NCBI RefSeq assembly: GCF_018130465.1
Contig: NZ_JAFCKJ010000022.1
Coordinates: 1 to 64,000 of the forward strand
Origin: Bradyrhizobium canariense
GTDB lineage: Bacteria; Pseudomonadota; Alphaproteobacteria; Rhizobiales; Xanthobacteraceae
Reading direction: 5' to 3'
DNA length: 64,000 bases
The translations under genes and the position numbers were made by a program. Below are positions 54,517-63,853 of the stretch, one piece after another. The notes under the pieces were generated by a model, which made no database searches, was not told where the DNA came from, and worked only from the letters and a program-made list of their open reading frames with translations. Within the stretch, counting starts at the first letter, position 1. The number at the start of each line of letters is the position of its first letter.

Positions 54517-55392
54517 TCATGGGATGTTCATCCGCGGATCGAGCGCGTCGCGCAGGCCGTCACCGAGGAAGTTGAAGCTCGTCACCGCCAGCGTGATGGC
54601 AAGGCCCGGCGCAATCGCGAGCCAGGGCGCGCTGGTGAGATAGATCTGCGCGTTGTTGAGCATGTTGCCCCAGCTCGCGGCCGGCGGCTGGATGCCGTAG
54701 CCGAGATAGCTGACATAGGATTCGAGCAGGATCGCCTTGGCGACGTTCAGCGTCGCCGCCACCACGATTGGCGCGATCGCATTGGGCACCAGCTCGCGGA
54801 ACATGATCCGCAGGTTCGATGAACCGAAGGCGAGAGCCGCAACCGCAAACTCACGTTCGCGCAGCGAACGCACCTGGGCCTCGACGACGCGGGCGACGGC
54901 CATCCAGGCCGTCGCCGCGATCAGCACCGTGGTCGTGACGGGGCCAGGCTCGGTGAGCGCCGCGAGCGCGAGCAGAAGAAAGATCGTTGGAAAGCACAGC
55001 ACCGCGTCGACGAGCCGCATCAGCACCGCGCCGACCACGCCGCCGTAGAAACCGGCGAAGGCTCCGACCGCGATGCCGACCGCCATCGCGATCACCATCG
55101 CGACGATGCCGATCGAGAGCGACACGCGCCCGCCCATCATCAGCCGGGCCAGCACGTCGCGGCCGAGCTCGTCCGTGCCGAGGATATGCGCGCCCGAAAA
55201 CGGCGGCGCGAACCGCTTCATGATGTCGATATAGGTGTCGTCGAACGGCAGGAGGTACGGGCCGAATGCCGAGCCGAGGATGAGAAGCAGAATGATCACC
55301 GCGCCCGCGAGTGCCAGCCGATGCCGGCGGAAGCGCCGCCACGCGGCCTGGCCGGGCGCGAGCGGGACGGTGGGGAGGGCCGCGCTCGTCAT
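54517..55392 (-). CDS. ABC importer permease (DppC type)
   Basis: 291 aa. Short N-terminal tail, first helix HRLALAGAVIILLLILGSAF, a periplasmic loop with LGTDELGRDVLARLMMGGRV, and five further helices. The EAA-type loop is around VRSLREREFAVAALAFGSSN. Ends FNFLGDGLRDALDPRMN as usual for DppC/OppC. Starts 3 bases after the DppB-like gene. Confidence 0.94.
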   Translation of the reverse strand: MTSAALPTVPLAPGQAAWRRFRRHRLALAGAVIILLLILGSAFGPYLLPFDDTYIDIMKRFAPPFSGAHILGTDELGRDVLARLMMGGRVSLSIGIVAMVIAMAVGIAVGAFAGFYGGVVGAVLMRLVDAVLCFPTIFLLLALAALTEPGPVTTTVLIAATAWMAVARVVEAQVRSLREREFAVAALAFGSSNLRIMFRELVPNAIAPIVVAATLNVAKAILLESYVSYLGYGIQPPAASWGNMLNNAQIYLTSAPWLAIAPGLAITLAVTSFNFLGDGLRDALDPRMNIP

Positions 55393-55395
55393 CGC

Positions 55396-56346
55396 CTAGC
55401 CCACCCGGATGCGCGGATCGACGACGGCATAAAAGATGTCGGCGAGAAAGGACCCGATCAGCACCATCGTTGCCGAGAACATCAGGATGCCCATCACCAC
55501 GGGATAGTCGCGATATCCGATGGAATCGAGGAACAGCCGACCCATGCCGGGCCAGGTGAACACGGTCTCGGCAACCAGCGCGCCGCCGAGCAGCGTCGGA
55601 AACTGAAGGCCGGCCACCGTGATCATCGGCAGCAGCGCGTTGCGCAAGGCGTGCACGGTGAGGATGCGCCATTCCGGCATGCCCTTGGCGCGCGCGGTGC
55701 GGATGTAGTCCTGGTTGATGACTTCGAGCATCGCGGAGCGCATGAAGCGGCCCCACATCGCGGTCTCGACCAGCGCCAGCACCAGCGCCGGCGCAATGAG
55801 ATGATGGAGGAGGTCGAGCAGCGAGCCGTCGCCGACAGTCTGCCGGTTGCCGGACGGCAGCCAGCCGAGCTTCACCGAGAACACGTAGATGGTGACGAGG
55901 CCAAACCAGAAGGTCGGGATCGACAATGCGATCATGGCGCCGACGGTCGCCAGCGTATCGAACAGTGAATAGCGGCGTAGCGCGCCGAGCACACCGATCC
56001 AGCAGCCGAGCAGGACGGCAATGATGGTCGCTGTCGTCATCAGCTCCAGCGTGGCGCCGAGATGCGAGGAGATCACCGACAGCACCGCCTCGCCGTCGCG
56101 ATACGAGCGGCCCCAATCGCCCCGCAGCATCCGGCCGAACCAGTCGAGATACTGGATCGGCAGCGAACGATCGAGGCCGAGCTGCTTCGTGACGCGATCG
56201 AGGTCCTCCTGCGTCATCTGCGCGGAAGCGGCGAATTGCGAGAGCGGACCGCCGGGCGCCAGATGCAGGATGGCGAAGCCGATCGCGGACACGATCACCA
56301 GCAACATGATCGCCTGCGCCAGGCGATTGGCGACGTAACGGGCCAT
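55396..56346 (-). CDS. ABC importer permease (DppB type)
   Basis: 316 aa. MARYVANRLAQAIMLLVIVS begins the first helix; a periplasmic domain with LDRVTKQLGLDRSLPIQYLD precedes five more helices. The EAA loop region is NQDYIRTARAKGMPEWRILT. Ends FYAVVDPRIRVG. Forms the channel with the DppC-type protein. Confidence 0.95.
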   Translation of the reverse strand: MARYVANRLAQAIMLLVIVSAIGFAILHLAPGGPLSQFAASAQMTQEDLDRVTKQLGLDRSLPIQYLDWFGRMLRGDWGRSYRDGEAVLSVISSHLGATLELMTTATIIAVLLGCWIGVLGALRRYSLFDTLATVGAMIALSIPTFWFGLVTIYVFSVKLGWLPSGNRQTVGDGSLLDLLHHLIAPALVLALVETAMWGRFMRSAMLEVINQDYIRTARAKGMPEWRILTVHALRNALLPMITVAGLQFPTLLGGALVAETVFTWPGMGRLFLDSIGYRDYPVVMGILMFSATMVLIGSFLADIFYAVVDPRIRVG

Positions 56347-56373
56347 CTCAGGCGATCTCGCGCACCTGATGCA

Positions 56374-58065
56374 TCAGGCCCAGTACCATTCGCGGATGTT
56401 CCAGCAGTTGATCGACATGTTGATGTTGGGACGGAAGCCTTGCAGCCCTTCCTTCACGCCTTCGGCGATGAAGCCCTGGAACAGCGGCAGGATGGCGAGG
56501 TCGTTGCGGACGAGCTTTTGCAGATCGCCATAGGTGGCCTTGCGCTGCGCGAGATCGAACTGCTTGGCGCCTTCGGCAAGCAGCCGGTCTGCCTCAGGGC
56601 TCTTGTACTGATAGGTATTGTAGCCGCGGCCGCCCTGGGCTGGAATCGCGCCGGAGCCGAAGCGCGGCGTCACATCGGGGTCGCTGCCCAGCATGAAGTT
56701 CACGCCCACGATCACCGAATTGAACTTCGATTGCTGCCAGAAGTCACCCCAGATCACCGCGGCGGGCATGTTGTTGACGCGCATCGCCGCACCGATCGCG
56801 CGCCAATCCTGGATCAGGAGCTGCTGAGTCTGCTCGCGCACGGCATTGCCTGAGGTCGTCGAGTTGGTGAATTCGAGCTTCACACCGCCCTTTTCACGCA
56901 CGCCGCCGGAGCCGCGGACCCAACCAGCGGCATCGAGCAGTGCATTGGCTTTTGCGGGATCATATTTGTGTTGCGGTAGACCTTGCTGGAACGACCAGGC
57001 CTGCTGCGGCACAAAACTCTCGGTCTGCGTCGGCAGGCCGTAGTTGAGTGCATCGATGATCGCCTGCTTGTTGATGGCAAAATACAGCGCTTCGCGCACC
57101 GTGCGGTCGGCGAGCGGCCCAAACTCCAGATTGGGCGCGATGTGCTCCACCGACGACGTCGAGGAGACGAAGATCTTGCGCCCCTTCAGCGTCTTCGCCT
57201 CCTGCACGAAGTTCGGCAAAATGCCTTGCAGGCCGGTGTAATCGACCTGCCCGGTGCGGAACTGGGTGTAGAGCACGGTGAGGTCCGGAATGTACTTGAA
57301 CACCACGCGTTCGACGTACGGCCCCTTGCCGTGATAGCCGGTATGGGCATTCAGCTGAATGTGGTCGCCGGGCACGCGCTCGCCCCAGCGGAACGGCCCG
57401 GTGCCGACGGGCGCGTTGTGGAAGGGCGAGGCGTTCGGATCGGACACCTTCTCCAGGATGTGCTTGGGCACGATGAAGGTGAGCGAGCCCAGGATCGACA
57501 TGTAGGGCGAATAAGGCGCTTCCATGCGCCAGTGGATCTCGTCCGCTGCGACGACCTTGATGTCCTTGACGAGGCTGTGGCCGACGCGGCTGCGGGCGCG
57601 GAAATTGGAATCGTTGATCAGGTCGAGCGAGAACTTCACGTCCTCGGCCGTGAACGGCGTGCCGTCATGCCACTTCACGTCGCTGCGGAGCTTGATCTTC
57701 CAGGTCAGGCCGTCGGCCGACAGGCCGCCATTCTCGATGGTCGGGACTTCGCGGGCGAGGTCGGGAACGAACTTGCCGTCGGGATCGATGAACCAGAGCG
57801 GCGAGAACACCTGCCACCAGATGCCCTGATCGACCTCGATGCCCGGCATCAGGGGATGAAAGACCGTCGGCTCCTGCGACAGCGCCGCGATCACCTGCCC
57901 GCGCGGCTTGTCCGGCGGATTGGTCGGGCGTTCGGTCCGCGCAAATGCGTTGCCTGAAAGGGTCCATCCCGCCGCGGCGCCTGCGCCGAGCTGGAAGAGC
58001 TGACGGCGATTCGGAATGCCGAGATGCAGTGCCCCAACGCCGAACTTCCCGGTGTCGTCCGCCAT
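56374..58065 (-). CDS. Peptide/opine-type ABC solute-binding protein
   Basis: 563 aa, SBP_bac_5 family. The N terminus has NRRQLFQLGAGAAAG, a likely Tat signal, ending NAFA. Domain features: WQVFSPLWFIDPDGKFVPDL, KWHDGTPFTAEDVKFSLDLI, VGTGPFRWGERVPGD and DRTVREALYFAINKQAIIDA. Captures the substrate for the permeases downstream. First gene of the minus-strand operon; starts 218 bases from the divergent regulator. ATG 58065 retains the full signal. Confidence 0.94.
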   Translation of the reverse strand: MADDTGKFGVGALHLGIPNRRQLFQLGAGAAAGWTLSGNAFARTERPTNPPDKPRGQVIAALSQEPTVFHPLMPGIEVDQGIWWQVFSPLWFIDPDGKFVPDLAREVPTIENGGLSADGLTWKIKLRSDVKWHDGTPFTAEDVKFSLDLINDSNFRARSRVGHSLVKDIKVVAADEIHWRMEAPYSPYMSILGSLTFIVPKHILEKVSDPNASPFHNAPVGTGPFRWGERVPGDHIQLNAHTGYHGKGPYVERVVFKYIPDLTVLYTQFRTGQVDYTGLQGILPNFVQEAKTLKGRKIFVSSTSSVEHIAPNLEFGPLADRTVREALYFAINKQAIIDALNYGLPTQTESFVPQQAWSFQQGLPQHKYDPAKANALLDAAGWVRGSGGVREKGGVKLEFTNSTTSGNAVREQTQQLLIQDWRAIGAAMRVNNMPAAVIWGDFWQQSKFNSVIVGVNFMLGSDPDVTPRFGSGAIPAQGGRGYNTYQYKSPEADRLLAEGAKQFDLAQRKATYGDLQKLVRNDLAILPLFQGFIAEGVKEGLQGFRPNINMSINCWNIREWYWA

Positions 58066-58137
58066 GACCACTCTCCGTTTTCGCACGCGGCACCGTCTCC
58101 CGCGCCCCGAGACCCCGGCAAAGGGACAGGAGTGGGC

Positions 58138-58152
58138 TTTAGTGCTTCTAAA
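58138..58152. promoter_or_regulatory. Candidate operator in the divergent promoter region
   Basis: TTTAGTGCTTCTAAA is an inverted repeat (TTTAG-N5-CTAAA) in an AT-rich stretch between the importer operon and the XRE-cupin gene. A further CTAAA lies at about 58178. A regulator bound here could act on both promoters. Evidence is position and symmetry only. Confidence 0.35.
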
Positions 58153-58283
58153 TTTTTCTATCAAAAGTTCATCACGACTAAATACAGCTGTCAATCGGAT
58201 TGCTAGGATGCGCGACCTTTTCACTCCGACTGAAGTCCCGGACCGTCGTTGTCCGGGGCTGAGATGATGCATGGGAGAGCGAC

Positions 58284-58916
58284 ATGGATGGTCGCGGCGA
58301 GACCAACATTCCGAAGGATGCCCCGGCGATCGAGGCTGACGATGCGGTCGACCAGCGCCTCGGCGAGACCGTGCGGCTGCTGCGCCAGCGTGCCGGCCTG
58401 TCGATCCAGGACGTCGCCAGCAAGACCGGCCTCTCCAACGGCATGATCAGCCAACTCGAACGCGCGCGCGCCATGCCGTCGATCCGCACGCTGCGCCTGC
58501 TCAGCATCGCGCTCGACGTTCCCATCTCCTATTTCTTCGAGACCACCGATCCCGCCGACGTGCAGCGCTACATCGTGCGCAAGAACAGCCGGCGCCTGCT
58601 GCGGCTCACCGCCAGCGGCGTCGTCAAGGAGGCGCTGACGCCGGCGGACAAAGGCCAGCTCGAACTCTACGAGCTCACGCTCAACCCCGGCGCCTCGTCC
58701 GGCACCGACTTCCTGCAGCACACCGGCGAGAAGGCGGGCTATATCCTCTCCGGCAGCCTGCGGCTGTGGCTCGACAACCAGGCCCATCTGCTCGAGGCCG
58801 GCGACAGCTTTCGCTTTCCGAGCATCGTGCCGCACATGTTCGACAACCCGACCCAGCAGACGGCGCGCGTGATCTGGGTGACGACGCTGCGCCAGACCGA
58901 TTCGCCGGCAGGTTGA
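58284..58916 (+). CDS. XRE-cupin transcriptional regulator (PuuR-like)
   Basis: 210 aa. N-terminal lambda-repressor HTH: RLGETVRLLRQRAGLSIQDV, ASKTGLSNGMISQLERARAM, PSIRTLRLLSIALDVPISYF. C-terminal cupin (about 135-200): GEKAGYILSGSLRLWLDNQA and FRFPSIVPHMFDN. PuuR-type regulators govern amine or amino-acid catabolism and transport. Divergent from the importer-oxidase operon, whose control it probably provides. Confidence 0.92.
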   Translation: MDGRGETNIPKDAPAIEADDAVDQRLGETVRLLRQRAGLSIQDVASKTGLSNGMISQLERARAMPSIRTLRLLSIALDVPISYFFETTDPADVQRYIVRKNSRRLLRLTASGVVKEALTPADKGQLELYELTLNPGASSGTDFLQHTGEKAGYILSGSLRLWLDNQAHLLEAGDSFRFPSIVPHMFDNPTQQTARVIWVTTLRQTDSPAG

Positions 58917-59044
58917 AGCGCCAACACCCCCGCACCACCGCAAATTGCCCCTCGACGCCGCCGCGCGGAATCGGTAGCTCACCTAGAGCCTGTCATTGAC
59001 AGGGCGGACACGAGGGCCCGCGACTGACGCGTTGGTATGAGACC

Positions 59045-60886
59045 ATGAAACTCAGGGCGCTTCTGACACTCGCGATGGCGGTGCAGGTCATCGTGACTGC
59101 GGCGGCGCTCCTCGTCTCCTATGCCGCGACCGGAACCGGATTCGGCATTGCCCAGATCGTCGCCCTGCTGGCCAGCGGCGCCATTGCGGTCCTGCTCGCA
59201 CGTCTGTGCACGCGCGCGATCGAAACAGCGCGGGACAAACGTGCCGCCGCGCAACTGACCGAGCAGGCGCAGGCCAGCGCACAGATGACGCAAGCCGTCA
59301 TCAAGACCGCGCTCGATGCCTTCGTTCAGACCGACCAGAACGGCATCGTTCTGGAGTGGAGCGTTCAGGCCGAGGCCCTGACCGGATGGACGCGCAAGGA
59401 GGCGCTCGGCACCGACGTCGTCAACCTCCTCATCGCCGAGCCGCTGCGCGACGGCTTCAGGCAACGCATGATGCGGCTGCTGCCGGAACTGTCGGATACT
59501 CCGATCGGCATCCGGTTCGAAGCGACCCTGCTGCACCGGAACGGCGACGAGATCCTGATCGAGGCGTCCAGCACGGCGCTCCACCTCGGGGGGCGCACCC
59601 TCATCAACAATTTCGTCAAGGACGTCACCCAGAAGCGCGCCGCCGAGGAGCAGCTGATCCAGGCCCAGAAGATGGAGGCGGTCGGCCAGCTCACCGGCGG
59701 CATCGCGCACGAATTCAACAACATGCTCACCGTGATCACCGGCACGATCGAGATCCTCGCCGACGCCGTGAAGGACAATCCGCCGCTCGCGACCATCACC
59801 AAGCTGATCAGCGACGCCGCCGACCGCGGTGCCGCGCTGACGGCGAGCCTGTTGTCCTTTGCCCGCAAGCAGGCGCTCAAGCCGGCCGAGAGCGACATCA
59901 ACGAACTCCTTGAAGAGCTCGCAAAGCTGCTGCTGGCGACCTTCGACAAGAAGATCGAGATCGTGACCCGGCTCGACGGCAACATCTGGCTCGCCCTCGT
60001 CGATCGCGGCCAATTGAGCTCGGCGCTTCTCAACCTCGCGATCAACGCCCGCGACGCGATGCTCGATGGCGGCAGACTGACGCTGACGACGCGCAACGTC
60101 GTGTTCGGCGTCCGCGAGGCCGTGGCGGTCGGGGCCGGCTATGCCGGCGACTATGTCGAGATCGAGATCGCCGACACCGGCACCGGCATTCCGCAGGCCA
60201 TCGTGGAGCGGATCTTCGATCCTTTCTTCTCGACCAAGGACGTCGGCAAGGGCACGGGGCTCGGGCTCAGCATGGTGTTCGGATTCATCAAGCAGTCCGG
60301 CGGCGGCATCAAGGTCGCTTCCGAAGTAGGACGCGGCACGACTTTCACGATCTACCTGCCGAAGGCGGAGGCGAGCACGCTTCGCCCGACCGGTTATGAC
60401 GAGCGCAAGGTCGTCGGCGGGACGGAAACCATCCTTTGCGTCGAGGACGACCGCGACGTCCGCCAGTACGTCACGGTCCAGCTCGAAAGCCTCGGCTACA
60501 AGGTCATCCCGGCCGCCAACGCGGCCGAGGCGCTCGCCATCGCGGCCGAGGGCACGCGGTTCGACCTGCTTTTCACCGACATCGTGATGGCCGGCGCCTT
60601 GAATGGACGGGAGCTCGCTGACGAGATGGTGGCTGCGCGCCCCGCGTTGCGTGTCTTGTTCACATCGGGCTACGCCTACGATGCCCCGCATGGGCCGGGA
60701 CATGCCACCATGGGCGCGCCGCTTTTGACAAAACCCTACCGCAAGGCCGAGCTCGCGCGCATGCTGCGCCGCTCTCTCGACACCGCCGTCGACGCGGCTG
60801 GCGATCCGATCCCGACGCCCTATTCGGTGCAGGCCGATGTCGAAGGCTTTCTGCGCAGGCAGGCGGCCGATCGCGACCGGCGTTAG
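59045..60886 (+). CDS. Hybrid sensor histidine kinase with PAS and receiver
   Basis: 613 aa. Two N-terminal transmembrane helices (LTLAMAVQVIVTAAALLVSY and IAQIVALLASGAIAVLLAR), a PAS domain (about 90-200: ALDAFVQTDQNGIVLEWSVQ), HisKA with phospho-His222 in GQLTGGIAHEFNNMLTVITG, HATPase (NLAINARDAM, IADTGTGIP, KGTGLGLSMVFGF) and a C-terminal receiver with Asp512 in LLFTDIVMAGALNG. A histidine kinase acting through another regulator encoded elsewhere. No partner gene in the window. Confidence 0.95.
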   Translation: MKLRALLTLAMAVQVIVTAAALLVSYAATGTGFGIAQIVALLASGAIAVLLARLCTRAIETARDKRAAAQLTEQAQASAQMTQAVIKTALDAFVQTDQNGIVLEWSVQAEALTGWTRKEALGTDVVNLLIAEPLRDGFRQRMMRLLPELSDTPIGIRFEATLLHRNGDEILIEASSTALHLGGRTLINNFVKDVTQKRAAEEQLIQAQKMEAVGQLTGGIAHEFNNMLTVITGTIEILADAVKDNPPLATITKLISDAADRGAALTASLLSFARKQALKPAESDINELLEELAKLLLATFDKKIEIVTRLDGNIWLALVDRGQLSSALLNLAINARDAMLDGGRLTLTTRNVVFGVREAVAVGAGYAGDYVEIEIADTGTGIPQAIVERIFDPFFSTKDVGKGTGLGLSMVFGFIKQSGGGIKVASEVGRGTTFTIYLPKAEASTLRPTGYDERKVVGGTETILCVEDDRDVRQYVTVQLESLGYKVIPAANAAEALAIAAEGTRFDLLFTDIVMAGALNGRELADEMVAARPALRVLFTSGYAYDAPHGPGHATMGAPLLTKPYRKAELARMLRRSLDTAVDAAGDPIPTPYSVQADVEGFLRRQAADRDRR

Positions 60887-60959
60887 TGCAGTCGAACGGA
60901 TGGACAGCGCGCGATACCTGCGCAAAACTCACCCCAGCCAAATCCATTGGAGGCGAGCC

Positions 60960-61409
60960 ATGACGTCACTCGAAAAAGGCATTACCGCAAACGGCACGGG
61001 CTATGGCGGCAAGACCTGGAATATCCTGGGCCAGGTCTATTTCCCCAAGGCCGTCACCGAATCCACCTTCGCATTTGAAACCAACAGCGAGCCGGGCCAG
61101 TTCGTGCCGGTGCACATCCATCCGACCCAGGACGAATTCATCCTGGTGCAGGAAGGCACGCTCGACCTCAAGCTCGACGGCCAATGGGTCAAGGCCCATG
61201 CCGGCGACCTCGTGCGCCTGCCGCGCGGCATCCCGCACGGCTATTTCAACAAGTCCGACAAACCGGCCCGCGCGCTGTTCTGGGTCTCACCGATGCAGAA
61301 GCTGGAGGCGCTGTTCAACCAGCTCCACAATCTGGCCGATCCCGCCGAGGTCGTGCGCATCTCGGCGCTGCACGAGGTCGACTTCCTGCCGCCCGAAGCC
61401 AACGACTAG
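60960..61409 (+). CDS. Cupin-domain protein
   Basis: 149 aa. The cupin barrel occupies about 35-115: VPVHIHPTQDEFILVQEGTL with the metal ligands His-x-His and Glu, and GDLVRLPRGIPHGYFNKSDK with the second motif His. N-terminal MTSLEKGITANGTGYGGKTW. Probably a small metal-dependent enzyme or sensor; substrate unknown. GGAGGCGAGCC lies upstream. No operon partner is certain; the kinase gene ends 73 bases before. Confidence 0.9.
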   Translation: MTSLEKGITANGTGYGGKTWNILGQVYFPKAVTESTFAFETNSEPGQFVPVHIHPTQDEFILVQEGTLDLKLDGQWVKAHAGDLVRLPRGIPHGYFNKSDKPARALFWVSPMQKLEALFNQLHNLADPAEVVRISALHEVDFLPPEAND

Positions 61410-61450
61410 GCTACGATCCCCTGACCGACGATTCGTTGGGGGAACCGGCC

Positions 61451-62524
61451 ATGCCTGCACGACGTCAACTCCTCGCAATCATCGCGGCGCTTGGGCTGAT
61501 CGTTACGACGTTCGCCGTAAGCCAGGCGCAAACGCTGACGGCGAAACAGTCGGAAGCACTGGCCACCTACCAGCGCGCGCTCGGCGATTTCAAATCCATC
61601 CTCGCCGAGCGGCGCAAGCAGATCGACGCCAAGCAGCCGCTGCCGAACCTGCCGGGCCAGGCGCTGTATCTGGCACGCGTCGCCGTGATCAGTGCTTACA
61701 AGGATCTCACCGACGCCATGCCGTCCCGGATCGGCAGGCCGAACAAGTTCGAGATACCACCGGCCTATTTCGATGCCGACATCGAGCCGCTGATCGACGA
61801 ATATTCAAAGCTGTTCGACATCATGGAAGCGCCGCCCGCGGGGGCGCAGAACTCGGCGACGCCGTTCAAGGACGTCGTCGACCTGGCGGCCGCGATCGCG
61901 CGCGCCAAGGGACTTGCGCCGGCTCACGCCGAAGCGGCAGGCCGGATCAGCCTCGGGCTGTTCTTCGCCGAGACCAACGGCAAGCAGAACGTCCGCAACG
62001 GGCGCTCGAACACCTATATGGGCAGCTTCCAGACCGGCCCGTCCGAGGACCGCAACGGCCGCAGGAAATGGGAGGCCATCAAGGGCGAGATTGCCGCAAG
62101 CGATCCCGAACTGAGCGCGCGCGACGACAAGGAGGAGGCGCGCGCCCGCGGCACCGATCATCGCTTCAATCACTGGACCAACGTGCGCGACGGCCTGATG
62201 AACGCGCATGCGGATGTTTTCCGGGAGATCCCGGGAATCGTGAAGACGCTGCCCGACCCGATCGACCAGATGAAGCTGTTCGAGCTGATCCAGATCGTTC
62301 CCACGCCGACGCGGTCGGCGCTCAAGTCCGGCGATCTCCTGAACTACAGGGTGTCCAGTCCGACGATCATGAAGCACCTGCGCAACAACAGCATCTTCGC
62401 ATTCGGACAGGCCGACCGGGCGCGCACCTCGGCAAGCTTCCGCGAGATCCTCGCCGCGATGTGGCTGTTCAAGCGGAAATTCGAGAAGGCGATGGCGAAG
62501 TATGCGGAGATCAAGCCGCGCTGA
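61451..62524 (+). CDS. Exported protein, unknown function
   Basis: 357 aa. Signal peptide 1-27 (MPARRQLLAIIAALGLIVTT ... SQAQ). The mature part is mainly helical: KQSEALATYQRALGDFKSIL, PPAYFDADIEPLIDEYSKLF. It has a distinctive centre ISLGLFFAETNGKQNVRNGR followed by SNTYMGSFQTGPSEDRNGRR and a His/Asn-rich GTDHRFNHWTNVRDGLMNAH. The E-T-N...Y-M-G-S-F-Q arrangement recalls lysozyme-like folds, but this is weak. It begins 41 bases after the cupin gene. Confidence 0.78.
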   Translation: MPARRQLLAIIAALGLIVTTFAVSQAQTLTAKQSEALATYQRALGDFKSILAERRKQIDAKQPLPNLPGQALYLARVAVISAYKDLTDAMPSRIGRPNKFEIPPAYFDADIEPLIDEYSKLFDIMEAPPAGAQNSATPFKDVVDLAAAIARAKGLAPAHAEAAGRISLGLFFAETNGKQNVRNGRSNTYMGSFQTGPSEDRNGRRKWEAIKGEIAASDPELSARDDKEEARARGTDHRFNHWTNVRDGLMNAHADVFREIPGIVKTLPDPIDQMKLFELIQIVPTPTRSALKSGDLLNYRVSSPTIMKHLRNNSIFAFGQADRARTSASFREILAAMWLFKRKFEKAMAKYAEIKPR

Positions 62525-62609
62525 CGGGCTGGTTGCTCGCCGCACGGCACGCGGGTGAGCCCCTCGGGCATTCGCACCGCGGAGCCGTGACGTCTGCAAG
62601 CTCACCTGC

Positions 62610-62729
62610 AGCCCATCCTTCGAGACGCCCGCCTGCGGCGGGCCAGGATGAGGTCGCGTTTTGCGGCGGGAAATCAAACCCTCATGGTGAGGAGCCCGCC
62701 AAGGCGGGCGTCTCGAACCATGCAGGCCG
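62610..62729. repeat. Dispersed palindrome (family D)
   Basis: Inverted arms CCTTCGAGACGCCCGCCTGC and GCCAAGGCGGGCGTCTCGAA around a CCAGGATGAGGTC / CCCTCATGGTGAGGAG core. Same family as 73-170 and 14818-14926. It occupies most of the gap between the exported-protein gene and the convergent solute-binding gene. Confidence 0.85.
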
Positions 62730-62780
62730 AGCACGTTCGGCAGCCTCCCAGCTGTTCATAACCGATCGCACTGGCCCGTC

Positions 62781-63599
62781 CTATTCGGTGCGGATGGGCG
62801 AGTCCTTCAGGCCGTTATTGTCATAGGCCTTGCGCAGCGTGCCGTTGGTCGTCGCTTCCGTCATGTATTTGGTCACGAACGCCAGAGCCTGGCTGTGGCC
62901 GAGCGGGACGGCAACGGCGGTGACCGTCTTCTTGAACGTCTCGTCCAGCACCTTTGTACCTGGAATCTTCTGCGCCATCTTGTTGAGCTGGTCGCGCGAC
63001 AGCGCGAAGGCGTCGATCTCGCCGTTGCTGAGGAGGCCGAATATCTCGTCATAGGTCTGGTAGCCCGTGACTTTCGCGTTCTTCAGGTGCGCGACCGCGC
63101 CGCGCATCGTGGTCGTGGCGTTGACGGCCGCGACCTTGATGCCCGCCTGGTCGAGCGTGGCGAAACTGGTGATGTTCGAGCCTGATTTGACGATGTAGGT
63201 GGCGTCCGCGACCTCGTAGATCGGGCCGAACATCATCTTGCTCTCGCGCTCGGGGTCCTTGGGCAGCCAGGTGACGTCCCAAGCACCTTTTTCAAGAGTC
63301 CCCTTCGACGCCGCATCGGTAATCTGGCCGGAATTCTGGTGCACGACATATTCGACGGGCACGCCAAGCTGGGCGGCCATCTCCCTGCCGAGATCGACCG
63401 GCACGCCGGCATAGCCGGCTTCGGTCTTGGTGGACCAGAACGCGCCGCCCGCCGGGCTGATCGCGATTGCGACCCGCAGCTTGCCGGTCGGCGCGATGTC
63501 CTCCTTCAGACCATCGGCTAGCGCGGGCATGGCAACCGCCGCTGCGAGAACAATGCCAGCAAGGACAGACTTAAGGACCGACTTGAGGGGCGTGGGCAT
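62781..63599 (-). CDS. Amino-acid-type ABC solute-binding protein
   Basis: 272 aa, SBP_bac_3 family. Signal peptide 1-28 (ends PALAD). KLRVAIAISPAGGAFWSTKT, GVPVDLGREMAAQLGVPVEY, DVTWLPKDPERESKMMFGPI and YQTYDEIFGLLSNGEIDAFA show the two-lobe fold. Binds an amino acid or similar ligand. No permease or ATPase gene adjoins on either side, so it is an orphan binding protein or serves another transporter. Confidence 0.92.
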   Translation of the reverse strand: MPTPLKSVLKSVLAGIVLAAAVAMPALADGLKEDIAPTGKLRVAIAISPAGGAFWSTKTEAGYAGVPVDLGREMAAQLGVPVEYVVHQNSGQITDAASKGTLEKGAWDVTWLPKDPERESKMMFGPIYEVADATYIVKSGSNITSFATLDQAGIKVAAVNATTTMRGAVAHLKNAKVTGYQTYDEIFGLLSNGEIDAFALSRDQLNKMAQKIPGTKVLDETFKKTVTAVAVPLGHSQALAFVTKYMTEATTNGTLRKAYDNNGLKDSPIRTE

Positions 63600-63853
63600 G
63601 TCATGATCTCCTGACCTTTTCTTCTTTTATTCTTCTCTTGTACTTCCGACCGCTTCGCGCGCCGTCGCGCGGCCTTTGACATAACTCTGGCCGATCGTGC
63701 GCGCGATGAAAAGCGGTTAGTGATGGCAAAACTGCCAAAGGCCACAGCGCGGTTCGCAGTGCAAGGCCGATGACTGCCATGGCTATGGTGTTCCACGGCC
63801 GGGCATTTATTGATAGCCTCCCGCCCCGACAGACAGCAACCGGGGGCCACCGA

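Noticed and set aside
58138-58152. ICE for iron control of the importer operon
   Set aside because: One half-site lacks the AGAA extension and the spacing is 2 bases short.
61003-62826. 607-codon open frame across the cupin and exported-protein genes
   Set aside because: It is a plus-one shadow of both genes, very Arg/Ala/Pro-rich, without homology.
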